Shown here piece by piece: positions 43,412-53,079 of a DNA stretch of 63,454 nt (its first letter is position 1; each line of letters opens with the position of its first letter). The translations under genes were made by a program, and so were the position numbers. Below the pieces are notes generated by a model. That model made no database searches. It saw nothing but the letters and a program-made list of their open reading frames with translations, and was not told the origin of the DNA. The stretch comes from an uncultured Victivallales bacterium (GTDB lineage: Bacteria; Verrucomicrobiota; Lentisphaeria; Oligosphaerales; JAFGRS01), in NCBI GenBank assembly GCA_903837355.1, contig CAILUI010000462.1, positions 1 through 63,454 of the forward strand. The letters run 5' to 3'.

Positions 43412-43430
43412 TGAGGAAAGGGGATCTACC

Positions 43431-44606
43431 GTGAGACATTTTGCCTTGTCGGTCGGGGCCTTGACGCTGCTGGTTTCCGGTGCAGAGCGTTGCGGCGGCC
43501 AGGACCGGCCGCTGCAGGTCGAGGCCATCGAGGCGAGCGAACGCATCATCTACCACTCCCCGGAGACGCCGGGCTACACCTCCTGGGTGGGCTTGTGGGA
43601 GTTGCCGGACGGGCGACTGCGCTGCGACTTCCGCCAGCTCACCGGGCCCCGGGACAAGCCGGTATCGACGGTGCCGGTCCTGGAGTCGAAGGATGGCGGC
43701 GTGACCTGGGTCTGCCTGACCGCCGGCGCGGCGGGGCAAGCGCTGCCGGCGGCGGACTACTACCAGGTCTCGCCCGAAGCCTGTCGCGGCATGGTGGTGC
43801 TGGCGGATGGCACCATGGTGCGGCCGATCTGGCCACCCGCGGCCGTGGAGGGTTCGGGTTCAGTACGCCGCTCGACCGATGGCGGCAAGACCTGGAGCGC
43901 CGACATCTATGTCCTGCCGGTAGCGGAGTACCGCGCCTGGCCGACGCTGATCCGGGCCCTGGCCGATGGCAGATTGGTGCTGTTCGCCGGCTGCTGGAAG
44001 CGCGGCGACAGCACACATGGCAAAGCCATGAACCCCAACATGGCGAAGATGATGTTCCTCTCGGCCGACCAGGGGTTGACGTGGAGCGCCCCCAGCCTGC
44101 TCATGCCCACGGCGGTCGGAGTCTGCGAAGAGAGCGATTTCTGCGAGTTACCCAACGGCGACCTGTTCTGGATCCACCGCGCGGAGCACTTTCCGGACCA
44201 GCCAACCGAGGTTCCCGCCCTGGCCGCGCGAATGGGGCCGAAGCCGCCGGAGTCGACCTGGTACAGCGACCGCCTGCAGAGCCGCGCCCGCAAGCAGGGC
44301 GACAGCTTCGTCCCCGGCCCCTGTTCGCCGGCGCCCTTTCCCCACAGCGGCTATCCCGCCGTCCTCTCGACGCAGGAAGGTCTGATCCTGCACCTGGGCA
44401 CCGATGGGGTGCAGTGGACCGCCGACGCCGGCAGGACCTGGAGCCGGCTGGAGGTGCCCGGCACGCCCTACTACCCGAAGGCGCTGCAGCGCGCCGATGG
44501 CACCATCCTCTGCATCGGCCACCGGGGCTCCGACGACGCCTACGGCAGCGTCGACCAGGCCGTGGTGCAGCAGAGTTTCCGCCTGCGGGTCAAGCCCGCG
44601 CCCTGA
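43431..44606 (+). CDS. Exported BNR-repeat sialidase-like protein
   Basis: A 391-residue protein starting at GTG 43431 with AGGAAAGGGG upstream and a signal peptide (FALSVGALTLLVSGAERCGG). It is a six-bladed propeller with at least four Asp-box motifs: SKDGGVTW, STDGGKTW, SADQGLTW and TADAGRTW. The Asp-boxes are typical of sialidases and related exo-hydrolases, but the FRIP arginine and the full catalytic triad of true sialidases are not clear, so it may bind or cleave another sugar. The open frame extends upstream to 43335 across a hairpin and is not used. Confidence 0.82.
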   Translation: MRHFALSVGALTLLVSGAERCGGQDRPLQVEAIEASERIIYHSPETPGYTSWVGLWELPDGRLRCDFRQLTGPRDKPVSTVPVLESKDGGVTWVCLTAGAAGQALPAADYYQVSPEACRGMVVLADGTMVRPIWPPAAVEGSGSVRRSTDGGKTWSADIYVLPVAEYRAWPTLIRALADGRLVLFAGCWKRGDSTHGKAMNPNMAKMMFLSADQGLTWSAPSLLMPTAVGVCEESDFCELPNGDLFWIHRAEHFPDQPTEVPALAARMGPKPPESTWYSDRLQSRARKQGDSFVPGPCSPAPFPHSGYPAVLSTQEGLILHLGTDGVQWTADAGRTWSRLEVPGTPYYPKALQRADGTILCIGHRGSDDAYGSVDQAVVQQSFRLRVKPAP

Positions 44607-44619
44607 ACGGCGCGGCGGG

Positions 44620-47600
44620 CTAGGGCGCCAGGCGCTGCTGCAGCAGGGTGAACTCACGCTCGAGTTCAGGCATGAGGGAGCCGAGCGATTCGAGGCGGCC
44701 GGCGCGGCCCGCGGTCTCCATCGCCGCGGCCACGGCGCTGAAGGCCAGAGCCCCGACGTTGGCGGCGGCGCCTTTGATGGTGTGGACTTGTGCCAGGGCC
44801 AGTTCCGCCTGCCCAGCGCCGAGGTGGGCGCGCAGGGACTGCATCTGGATCGGCAGGTCACACCGGAAACAGGCGAGGACGTCCTTGAGCAGATCCTCGT
44901 CGCCCAGCAGCCGTTCCAGCAGCGCGGCGCGGTCGAAAACAGGCAACCCAGGGGCCGCGGGGGCGACAATGCCGCCAGGCAGCGGTTCGCGAGCGGGAGG
45001 CAGCCACTTCTGGATCGCATCGGCCAACGCCTGGGGCGCGATCGGTTTGGAGACGTAGTCGTCCATTCCCGCCTCGAGACAGCGCTCGCGGTCGCCCTTC
45101 ATAGCGTGGGCAGTCATCGCGATGATGGGGATGCGGCGGCCCTGGGAGGCGCTGGGCAGCGCGCCGCCCCCCGCGCGAGTGGCACTGCCGGTTGCCTCCG
45201 CGTTGCGGATCATCCGGGTCGCCTCGAAACCATCCATCACGGGCATCTGCACGTCCATGAAGATGAGGTCATAGGGAGTGGCCTCGAGGGCCTGGACCGC
45301 CTCCTGCCCGTTGGCCACAGCGTCGGCACGGTAGCCCATCTTCTCCAGGATGCGCAGGGCGACCTGCTGATTGGTCGGGTTATCCTCGGCCAACAGGATG
45401 CGCACATTGCGCCGGGCCGCCTCGCTCAGGGTGTGACGCGTGACCAGGGCGGACTCCGGCGCCCGCTTGCGGGGCGCCGTCGCGGCACCCAGGACCGTGG
45501 CCAGGCAGTCGTGGAGCTGCGACTGCTTTACCGGTTTGGTCAGGTAGGCGGCAAAGCCGACGCCTTCGAGCCGCTTGGCGTCGCCCCGCATGCCCAGGGA
45601 CGTCATCATCACCAGGATCGTGTCGCGCAGCGCCGCATCCGCTTTGATGGTCTTGCCCAGGGTCTCCCCGTCGCATTCCGGCATCTGCATGTCCGTGAGT
45701 ACCAGGCGGAAGGGGTCATTGGCGGTACGGGCCGCGCGCAAGAGCCCCAGGGCCTGCGCCGCACTATCGGCCAGGGCGAAGCGCATCCCCCATGACGCCA
45801 ACTGCTCGGCCAGCACCTGGCGGTTGGTGGCATTGTCGTCGACGGCCAGGATGTGGGCGCCGCGCAGATCCGCCGAGACCGGCCACTCCGCGCGTTGTAG
45901 AGCGGGCTGCTTGGCCAGGCTGACCGTGAACCAGAAGGTCGAGCCCTGACCGGGGATGCTGTCCACACCAATCGCGCCACCCATCAACTCGGCCAGACGT
46001 TTGCAGATGGCCAGCCCCAGTCCGGTGCCGCCATAGCGCCGTGTCGTCGAGGCATCGACCTGCTGAAAGGCGTTGAAGAGCAGACCGATCTTGTCCGGCG
46101 GAATACCGATGCCCGTGTCCCGCACGGCAAAACGGGCGCTGATCCGCTCGGCACTCTCCGACTCCAGCCTAACCTCGACCTGTACCTCGCCACGGGCCGT
46201 GAACTTGATCGCGTTGCCGCCCAGATTGACCAGGATCTGGCGCAGCCGGCCAGGATCGCCGCGCAGGAAGGTAGGCACTTCGGGAGCGATCCGGCAGATG
46301 AACTCCAGGCGCTTCTCCTGGGCGCGCACGGCCAGCAACTCCGCGGCATCTTCGAGCATGGTGCGCAGGTCGAAATCCAGCGTTTCCAGCTCCAGCTTGT
46401 CGGCCTCGATCTTCGAGAAGTCGAGGATGTCATTGATGACGCTCAGCAGGGCGTCGGCGCTGCTGCTGACGGTTTCGGCATAGCGACGCTGTTCGTCGCT
46501 CAGATCGGTCGAGCGCAACAACTCGGTCATGCCGATGACACCGTTCATCGGCGTCCGGATCTCGTGGCTCATATTGGCCAGGAACTGGCTCTTGGCGACG
46601 TTGGCAGCCTGCGCCTCCAGGGCCATCTGGTTGGCCCGCGCGATGGCCGTCTCCAGTTGGGCATTGGTGTGGGCCAGGTCGTCCAACGCCTGGCGCACGT
46701 CACGCTCAGCTCGCTTCTGCGCGGTGATATCCCGCACAAACGCCACCAGCAGACCGCTATCGGTAGGTCGGTGGAGCACACTGACCTCCACATCAAACCG
46801 AGTCCCGTCCTTGCGGCGGTGCTGGGACTCGAAGCGAGCCTCGCCCTGCGTCAGGATCGTCTGGGTGTGCGAGTAGAGGCCCGCCGTCGCCTCGCTGGCG
46901 TCCAGGTCGGCGATCGGCATGCCCAGCAACTCACTCTGGCTGTAACCGCTCATCCGGCAGTAGGTCTCGTTAACAACCAGCAGGCGGCCCTGCACATCGA
47001 CCTCCCAGAAGCCGTCCATCGCCGTTTCGATAATGGCGCGCTGCTCGGCCGCACTCTGGAGGACCGCCTCGACCCGCTGGCGCTCGGCGATCTCCACCGC
47101 GAGGGCCGCCGTGCGCTCCTGCACCCGCGACTCCAGGGTCTCGTTGAGGGTCCGCAATTCCTCGCGTGCCTGCAGCAGTTCGCGATTCTGCTGGAAAGCC
47201 ACCTCGTAGGTGGAGAGCAGCAGTCGCAAAGCCTTCTCCCGTGAGGTCGAGATCTGATAGGTGGCACCGCCAAAGGTCAGCGTTTCCTCGACCTCGGGGG
47301 TCAGAGGGCCAGCGTCGCTGCCGCGCGCCAGGGTCTCGGCGATGCGCGCCACCAGGTAGTCGTACTGGTAGGGCTTCGGGACGTGGAAATCGGCGCCGGC
47401 GGTCAGGGCCGACAGTACATCCTGCGGGGTCGATAGCGCCGTCAGCAGGATCACGGGAATCCCACACAGACGGTCATCCTGCTTGATGGCCTGACAGAGC
47501 TGGAACCCGTCCATGACGGGCATCCGGATGTCGCTGAGGACGAGGGCCGGCCGCCGCCGCCGAATAGCCTCCAGCGCGTCACGGCCATTGGCCACCGCCT

Positions 47601-48078
47601 GCGTCTCGTAGCCGCGAACCCGCAGCACCTCCTCGAGCTGGACCGCCTGCGTCGGGCTGTCCTCGACGACCAGAACGTAGCCACCGGCAGCGGCCGTCTC
47701 TGGCTCAGTCGAGCCAGCAAGCAGACGCAGGACCGTCTCGCAGGAGACGTCGTTGCCCAGGGGTTTGCGGACGATCGCCCGCGCACCGGCCTTGCGGCCA
47801 GCGTCCAGGACCTCAGGCGCCACGCCCTGCGTCCAGAGCACCACGGGAATGGCGCTCAAGGCCGGGTCCGCCTTGAGTCGCCGGCAGAGCTCGTACCCGT
47901 CCATCTGCGGCAGCGCCACGCCAGAGACCACCAGCCGCGGCCGGTGCTCAGCCAGCAGCCGGAGGGCTTCGGCCCCGCCCGCCGCCGTCATCACCGTCAG
48001 GCCGCGCTCCTGCAGGGACAACTGCAGCCGCAACGCCTGGGTCGGACTGTCTTCGACGATGAGGATGTCGGCCTGCAT
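44620..48078 (-). CDS. Cytosolic hybrid histidine kinase: REC-REC-PAS-HK-REC-REC-Hpt
   Basis: A 1152-residue soluble kinase without membrane segments. Order: REC1 (4-120), REC2 (133-255, phospho-Asp D183), coiled coil (290-345), PAS (350-455), HisKA with H505 in NMSHEIRTPMNG, HATPase (620-735; NAIKFTARGEVQ, GGTGLGLAICKRL), REC3 (755-880, LVLTDMQMP), REC4 (905-1040, FMDVQMPVMDG) and Hpt (1060-1150, HTIKGAAANVG). REC1 has Gly53 (VVSGVALPQMDG) where the phospho-accepting Asp belongs, so it cannot be phosphorylated in the usual way. The Hpt should pass phosphate to a separate regulator not in this window. No strong ribosome site. Confidence 0.93.
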   Translation of the reverse strand: MQADILIVEDSPTQALRLQLSLQERGLTVMTAAGGAEALRLLAEHRPRLVVSGVALPQMDGYELCRRLKADPALSAIPVVLWTQGVAPEVLDAGRKAGARAIVRKPLGNDVSCETVLRLLAGSTEPETAAAGGYVLVVEDSPTQAVQLEEVLRVRGYETQAVANGRDALEAIRRRRPALVLSDIRMPVMDGFQLCQAIKQDDRLCGIPVILLTALSTPQDVLSALTAGADFHVPKPYQYDYLVARIAETLARGSDAGPLTPEVEETLTFGGATYQISTSREKALRLLLSTYEVAFQQNRELLQAREELRTLNETLESRVQERTAALAVEIAERQRVEAVLQSAAEQRAIIETAMDGFWEVDVQGRLLVVNETYCRMSGYSQSELLGMPIADLDASEATAGLYSHTQTILTQGEARFESQHRRKDGTRFDVEVSVLHRPTDSGLLVAFVRDITAQKRAERDVRQALDDLAHTNAQLETAIARANQMALEAQAANVAKSQFLANMSHEIRTPMNGVIGMTELLRSTDLSDEQRRYAETVSSSADALLSVINDILDFSKIEADKLELETLDFDLRTMLEDAAELLAVRAQEKRLEFICRIAPEVPTFLRGDPGRLRQILVNLGGNAIKFTARGEVQVEVRLESESAERISARFAVRDTGIGIPPDKIGLLFNAFQQVDASTTRRYGGTGLGLAICKRLAELMGGAIGVDSIPGQGSTFWFTVSLAKQPALQRAEWPVSADLRGAHILAVDDNATNRQVLAEQLASWGMRFALADSAAQALGLLRAARTANDPFRLVLTDMQMPECDGETLGKTIKADAALRDTILVMMTSLGMRGDAKRLEGVGFAAYLTKPVKQSQLHDCLATVLGAATAPRKRAPESALVTRHTLSEAARRNVRILLAEDNPTNQQVALRILEKMGYRADAVANGQEAVQALEATPYDLIFMDVQMPVMDGFEATRMIRNAEATGSATRAGGGALPSASQGRRIPIIAMTAHAMKGDRERCLEAGMDDYVSKPIAPQALADAIQKWLPPAREPLPGGIVAPAAPGLPVFDRAALLERLLGDEDLLKDVLACFRCDLPIQMQSLRAHLGAGQAELALAQVHTIKGAAANVGALAFSAVAAAMETAGRAGRLESLGSLMPELEREFTLLQQRLAP

Positions 48079-48221
48079 GGTAACGGAATATCGGCCGCCA
48101 TGGGACGGTCTGCAACTACGTCTCCCCCGGGGGGTGCATGACCAGATTGTCGGAAGGACGAAACCCGAGGGGAATTGCGCCTGCAGTTAGTGTATAGACG
48201 CCTATACTCGCACTCTCTCCT

Positions 48222-48298
48222 ATCCGTGGAATCCGTGCCATCCGTGGTGAATCCGGCTTTCTGGAGCGGGGAGAACACGGGGAAATCCACCACGGATG
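48222..48298. repeat. Intergenic direct and inverted repeat element
   Basis: ATCCGTG occurs at 48222, 48231 and 48240 (9-bp period), and CATCCGTGGTG (48239-48249) is perfectly inverted at 48288-48298 (CACCACGGATG), loop of 38. The 443-bp gap between the kinase and the beta-helix gene (48079-48521) shows no gene. Confidence 0.65.
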
Positions 48299-48521
48299 AC
48301 TCGGAGGACACGGATCAGACACGTCGCCATGATCGCCGCTTTCCTCTGCACCCTCACGTCTCTGCGGGCTGACCATCTTTCCCTCTATCGAACCGACACG
48401 AATGTCATGCCCCCCCCTGCCAGATACCGCGGGATCTTGCAGCCAGCCCACGGCGAGGCTATGATCACCATCACCCGAGAGAGTTCGGTGCTCGAGAGTG
48501 TCGTACTTGGAGGGTATCCCG

Positions 48522-50813
48522 GTGACCTCTGCTAAGGCCTTCGCGCTGGCGACCATGGCATTCCTGACCGCCATCTGCCTGGCGGCGGAGCCCGCGCCAG
48601 CGGCGGCCGTCACGCTCGGCGCGCCAGCGGCGGACCGGGGAGTGCGGATCCTACCGGCGAACCCCACGCTGACCATGGAGCCGGTCACGAAGGCTGGCCG
48701 CGAAGCGGTCAGCGGCAAGGCCAGCGGGCCGGGCGGCGAAGGGTACATGTACTTCGCCGTCAACACCGCCGCGCTGAGGAACGGCCAGGCGCGGTCGCTG
48801 GTCGTCACGATCGAGTACTTCGATGAGGGTACGGGCAGCATCGGCTTCCAGTACGATTCGGACGACCCCACCGTCTGCATCAACAATGAACCGGTCGGCG
48901 CCTTCAAGTCCGCGGACTCCATCGAGCTTGAGGATACGGGAACCTGGCTGACGGCAACCATCGCCATCGCGGACGCGCGGTTCAGTGGGCGTTGCGCCGG
49001 GGGCGACTTCCGGCTGACGATTCCAGCCGGCGGGATACTGATCGTGAGTTCCGTGTCCGCGACCGCCGTGACGCCGACGGCGCCAGCCGAGCGCACGCTG
49101 GCCGTCGAGGTCGGCGCCTACGGCGCGCTGGGCGATGGCGTCACCGATGACACCGGCGCTTTCCAGACGGCGCTGAACCGGATGGGCGCACAGGGCGGCG
49201 GAACGGTCAGGGTGCCAGCCGGCAATTACCTGATCAAGACCCACTTACGGATACCCACTAGCGTGACTTTGGAGGGCGTTTCGGTACTGCCGACGGTACC
49301 GCTGCGGGGCCAACCGCCAGGCCCCGACGCCAAACGGCTCTGGCTCCAGGGCAGCGTGCTTCTGGCCGTCGAGGGCGCCGGTCGCGACCGTGGGCCGGGG
49401 TTCATCACCCTGAGCAGCAACTCGACTCTGAAAGGGATGACGGTCTTCTACCCGAATCAGGTGCTGGACGGCATCCCGATTCCCTACCCGTGGACGGTGC
49501 GCTCGGCCGGTGGACAGAACCTGGGCATTCTGGACTGCCTGCTGGTCAACCCGTACCAGGCCGTCGACTTCGGCAGCCGGGCCGCGCACCGGCATTTCAT
49601 CCGAAACCTCTACGCCGAACCCCTCTACAAAGGGATCTTCATCGACAACTGCGGCGACGTCGGCCGGCTCGAGAATGTGCATTTCTGGGCCTTCACCGAA
49701 CTACTCACCGGCACGCAGAACAAGATCAAGGCAAAGTGGCGGCTCGAGAACGGGACGGCCCTGATCCTTGGCCGTTCGGATTGGGAGTACATCAGCAACT
49801 GCTTCGTCATCGGCTTCAAGATCGGCTTCCACTTCACGAAGGCCTCGGGCGGCGGGCCGGGCAACTACCTGATCACGCAGTCCGGCGCGGACTGCGGGGA
49901 TATCGCGCTACAGGTCGACGAGACCCAGGCGCACTCCGGGGTCAGCTTCGTCAATGCCCAGATGTTCGGCCGCATCCTGGTCAACGAAGGGAACCTCGGC
50001 CCGGTGCGCTTTACCGGCTGCGGCATCTTCGGCTCATCCAGCGGCTACTTCGGGCTGCAGGGCGTCGCCTGCGACGACGAGATCCGCATTGCCGGACGGG
50101 GCCGGGTCTCCTTCGACAACTGCCATTTCAACAGCATCGATGGCGCCGCCAGGTCGGAGCGCTTCCTGCACGCCGTCGGTGGCCGGCTGGCCATCACCAA
50201 CTGCCTGTTCATGAACTCGGCCAAGACGACCAAGAACCCGGCGGCAGTGGTCATGGAAGAGGGTGTCATCGCCGCCATCATCACCGGCAACGAGTTCTAC
50301 GGCGCGGATCCGATCAGCAACCGCTGCAAACGCGCGGTCGTCATCAAGGATAATCTCACGGGTACGGAGGTCGAGGCGGCGCCGCCCCCCCCGCGCCAGG
50401 AAGAGCCCGGCGCGCTCGTCATCACGACTGCTGACCGTGCGTTCACGACGACCGGCACCTGGTACCCGGGAACGTCCGACGCCGACTACCAGACCGGCAA
50501 TCGCTGGACGACGGCGGGCGACGGCACCTGCACGGCGACCTTCGCGCCGGAACTGCCCAAGGCGGGTCGCTACACGGTGCAGGCCTGGGTCGGCAGCGAC
50601 CCGAACCACGACCACGCGCCGGAGGCCCCGGTGACCGTCGTGCATGCGGACGGCGAAGCCAGACTGACGATCCGCCTCACGGAGAACCCAGGCTCGTGGC
50701 ACTCGCTGGGGACCTTCCGTTTCGCGGCCGGCCGGCAGGCAGCCGTCACCCTGGCGAACGGCCTCGCCGGCAACGTCGTGGCCGATGCCGTGAAGTTCGT
50801 CCCCGCCGACTGA
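48522..50813 (+). CDS. Secreted pectate-lyase-superfamily beta-helix protein with golvesin-like C-terminus
   Basis: A 763-residue protein. The GTG at 48522 is the start because GGAGGG lies 7 bases upstream and a signal peptide follows (FALATMAFLTAICLAAEPAP). Residues 30-185 form a beta-sandwich binding-type domain (YMYFAVNTAALRNGQARSLV). The helix opens VGAYGALGDGVTDDTGAFQT, the hallmark of the GH28-like/pectate lyase 3 family, and runs to about 620. The last 120 residues (GTWYPGTSDADYQTGNRWTT, GNVVADAVKFVP) resemble golvesin/Xly-type carbohydrate-binding domains. It probably binds and cleaves a polysaccharide outside the cell; the specific bond is not predictable. Confidence 0.87.
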   Translation: MTSAKAFALATMAFLTAICLAAEPAPAAAVTLGAPAADRGVRILPANPTLTMEPVTKAGREAVSGKASGPGGEGYMYFAVNTAALRNGQARSLVVTIEYFDEGTGSIGFQYDSDDPTVCINNEPVGAFKSADSIELEDTGTWLTATIAIADARFSGRCAGGDFRLTIPAGGILIVSSVSATAVTPTAPAERTLAVEVGAYGALGDGVTDDTGAFQTALNRMGAQGGGTVRVPAGNYLIKTHLRIPTSVTLEGVSVLPTVPLRGQPPGPDAKRLWLQGSVLLAVEGAGRDRGPGFITLSSNSTLKGMTVFYPNQVLDGIPIPYPWTVRSAGGQNLGILDCLLVNPYQAVDFGSRAAHRHFIRNLYAEPLYKGIFIDNCGDVGRLENVHFWAFTELLTGTQNKIKAKWRLENGTALILGRSDWEYISNCFVIGFKIGFHFTKASGGGPGNYLITQSGADCGDIALQVDETQAHSGVSFVNAQMFGRILVNEGNLGPVRFTGCGIFGSSSGYFGLQGVACDDEIRIAGRGRVSFDNCHFNSIDGAARSERFLHAVGGRLAITNCLFMNSAKTTKNPAAVVMEEGVIAAIITGNEFYGADPISNRCKRAVVIKDNLTGTEVEAAPPPPRQEEPGALVITTADRAFTTTGTWYPGTSDADYQTGNRWTTAGDGTCTATFAPELPKAGRYTVQAWVGSDPNHDHAPEAPVTVVHADGEARLTIRLTENPGSWHSLGTFRFAAGRQAAVTLANGLAGNVVADAVKFVPAD

Positions 50814-50822
50814 ACCGCGCCA

Positions 50823-50841
50823 AGCGCGCTCAGGGCGCGCT
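50823..50841. terminator. Possible two-way terminator hairpin
   Basis: AGCGCGC (50823-50829), loop TCAGG, GCGCGCT (50835-50841) between two convergent genes, overlapping the stop of the minus gene. No T-tract, so confidence is low. Confidence 0.35.
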
Positions 50842-52626
50842 GCCATAGGCGGCTTGGCGCATGACGGTCAGGGTCTGGAGGGTCTGCCCCAGCGTCGCGG
50901 TGGCGGCCCCAAAACGCTCAGGGAACGCTGCCTGCAAGCGCACGCTAACCCCCTGGACATGGCCCAGGTAGAGATCGGCCAGATAGCGCGAATGCGGCGT
51001 GTCCAGCAGTCCCGCGAAGCGCTCCACGACCGGGTTGAAGCCGGTGCCCTTGCCATGCACCAGCATCCCGGGAAAGAGCTCGACCAGATCCTTGAGCACC
51101 TGGCGCTGCTCGGGCGTGCTGCCGAGCTGCAGGATGGCCTGGCCGATCGAACGCCCGGGGTCGTAGTCCCACGGGTTGTAGGCGTAGTCCAGGCAGGTCA
51201 GCAGCGGCAGCCGGTTGATCTCGTTCTCGGCCTTCATGGGGTTGGACATGTAGCCGGCGCAGACCTCGCCGAGGTCGGTGGCGCGGCCGGTCAGGGGGCC
51301 GAGGTGGAGGGTCGGCGCGCCGTCGTTGACCGGGTAGTTGTCCCAGAGGATGAGGCGGTGCTGGCTGCGCTCACGGTAGCTCTGCGCGGCAGCCCGCGTG
51401 ATGCGCGGGGTCACCACCGCATCGCCGGTCCAGAAGAGATAGACCTCCGGGTGCAGGTCGCGGGCCAATGTCTCCAGGTAGCCGGCGCTCTCGCCGCTGC
51501 CGTCACCCCAGTACAAGGTAGGGCAGAAGATCAGGTTAGCCGCGGCGTCCTGGGCGCGCAGCCGCCCGAAGATGGCATTGACGACGCTGGCCTGGCCGGC
51601 CGCGTCGATACCCTGGCTGATATCGTCGAGGCAGATCGAGAACCAGGTCATGCCGGCCGACTGGAAGACGTTGTAGTGCTGCCAAAGCGCCTCCAGATCC
51701 GCCGCGTTGCCATAGGCCAGCGGCCGGCTGCTGCTGAGGTTCGGGTTGAGGCTCAGGCAGAGGTCCACCTGACGGCTCTGGCAGGCACGGAGCAACTCAA
51801 GGTAGGCCTGCTTCTTCTTCTCCGGCAGGGGCAGCCACCAGGCGTTCTGCTCGGGCCATTCGGGGTAGCCCTCGAGGTTCCACATGGAGCCGTAGCAGAT
51901 CATCAGGAAGTTGCCGCCACCGGCAGCCAGGGTCGGCAGCTCGGCCTGGTACTGCTCCGGGCGCCACAGCCAGCCCTTGGTGCCGCGCAGACCGAAGCCC
52001 GGCTGGCGCCCGGCCGGCAGCGGCGTGGGCAGGGGCGCGGCCGTAGCGGGCAGATCGACGTGGAAGTCCTGCTCCAGGCGCGGGCCCTGCGCCAGCGGCA
52101 GGTCCCGCGGCCCGACCGCGGCCCGCGCCACCATGAACCAGGGCGGCTGGCCGAGCGCGCCCTGCTCCTCGAGGCTGCTAATCCGCAGGGTGTTCTCGCC
52201 GACCCGCAGGCTGCCCTCGGGGAGAGCGAAGCTCTCCCACTGGAAGCGGGCCGCCGGGAAGCGGTTGGGGCCGCTGAAGAGCACCTGGCCATTCAGCGCG
52301 ATCTCCACCCGGCACTGTCCGGCCACGTCCTGATTGCAGGCGCGCAGATGCAGGACCTGCAGCTCCGAAGGCAGCGCGGCCAAGGCGAACCTGGCCGCCA
52401 TGGTCGCGGTATCCTGCGTCGGCTTGGCATAGACGTAGTTCACCTGCCGTTCACCGTAGTGGACCGCGCCGAACTGCTTCTGGGCGCCCCCGGCGAAGTC
52501 GGTGCCTTTGAGCTCGGCCAGCGCGAGCGCCTCGCCCCGAGCGCCAGACGCCGGGGTCAGCCCCAGAGCCAGACAGGCGCCGGCCAGGGCCCGACGCAGG
52601 GGTCGCAGATGCACTCCCGTCGCCAT
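50830..52626 (-). CDS. Exported GH84-like beta-N-acetylhexosaminidase
   Basis: A 598-residue exported protein: signal peptide (LRRALAGACLALGLTPASGA), N-terminal beta domain (35-190), then a TIM barrel. D334-D335 in WFSICLDDISQG match the catalytic Asp pair of GH84 O-GlcNAcase-type enzymes, which use substrate-assisted catalysis. Further GH84 landmarks are CPTLYWGDGSGESAGYL, VYLFWTGDAVVTPRITRAAA, LWDNYPVND and LGPLTGRATDL. It should release terminal N-acetylglucosamine or galactosamine. The ATG at 52626 has GGAG 9 bases upstream; the open frame continues into a recombinase relic. Confidence 0.85.
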   Translation of the reverse strand: MATGVHLRPLRRALAGACLALGLTPASGARGEALALAELKGTDFAGGAQKQFGAVHYGERQVNYVYAKPTQDTATMAARFALAALPSELQVLHLRACNQDVAGQCRVEIALNGQVLFSGPNRFPAARFQWESFALPEGSLRVGENTLRISSLEEQGALGQPPWFMVARAAVGPRDLPLAQGPRLEQDFHVDLPATAAPLPTPLPAGRQPGFGLRGTKGWLWRPEQYQAELPTLAAGGGNFLMICYGSMWNLEGYPEWPEQNAWWLPLPEKKKQAYLELLRACQSRQVDLCLSLNPNLSSSRPLAYGNAADLEALWQHYNVFQSAGMTWFSICLDDISQGIDAAGQASVVNAIFGRLRAQDAAANLIFCPTLYWGDGSGESAGYLETLARDLHPEVYLFWTGDAVVTPRITRAAAQSYRERSQHRLILWDNYPVNDGAPTLHLGPLTGRATDLGEVCAGYMSNPMKAENEINRLPLLTCLDYAYNPWDYDPGRSIGQAILQLGSTPEQRQVLKDLVELFPGMLVHGKGTGFNPVVERFAGLLDTPHSRYLADLYLGHVQGVSVRLQAAFPERFGAATATLGQTLQTLTVMRQAAYGSAP

Positions 52627-52660
52627 GCATGCTATCTCCGGTAGCCTGGCAATCCCCTGC

Positions 52661-52895
52661 TCACAACGTGTCCGCCGGGCTGACCACGCCGTGCGGACCC
52701 TTGTTGAGCACGTGCGCGTAGATCGTGGTGGAAGCCGACGAACCGCCGAATCCACGCCACGTACGTCTGTTCGGTGCTGTAGGAGTAGTGCTCCAACCGC
52801 AGGACTTCACGCGCTCGCGCGTCCAATGGTGGCCGTCCTGCCTCCCGCCAGAGGCCCCGGCGGACGCTTGACTTCCACGTGCTGCCCTGTACCAT
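52661..52895 (-). pseudogene. Internally deleted integron-type tyrosine recombinase
   Basis: From ATG 52895 one frame gives an integrase N-terminal SAM-like segment: LDARAREVLRLEHYSYSTEQ, TYVAWIRRFVGFHH. At about 52728 the homology jumps to the next frame and directly to the C-terminal end of the same family: TTIYAHVLNKGPHGVVSPAD then TL and stop at 52661. TIYAHVL matches the active-site tyrosine region (IYTHVL in the family). The whole catalytic core between them is deleted. It lies just upstream of the GH84 gene. Confidence 0.75.
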
Positions 52896-53079
52896 AGTCG
52901 CCGTCCGCCTCAACAAGGATCGGCGAGTCACCGGCAGGAGGGGCCATCTCAGAGGAGGCCGGGCGTGAGGGGTCCACGGCTGCAGCGCCATGTACCCGCC
53001 AGGCCACTCCGGTTCGCGACTCGGCGGCGCTACGACCCCTCGACCAGTCTGAGGCCTATCGCACCTCCTTCTCTGAGTT

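Noticed and set aside
52661..52720. An attC site from the hairpin GCTCAACAAGGG with its imperfect complement.
   Set aside because: The same bases read as the conserved recombinase tail YAHVLNKGPHGVVSPADTL, which explains them better, and the second core site does not fit.
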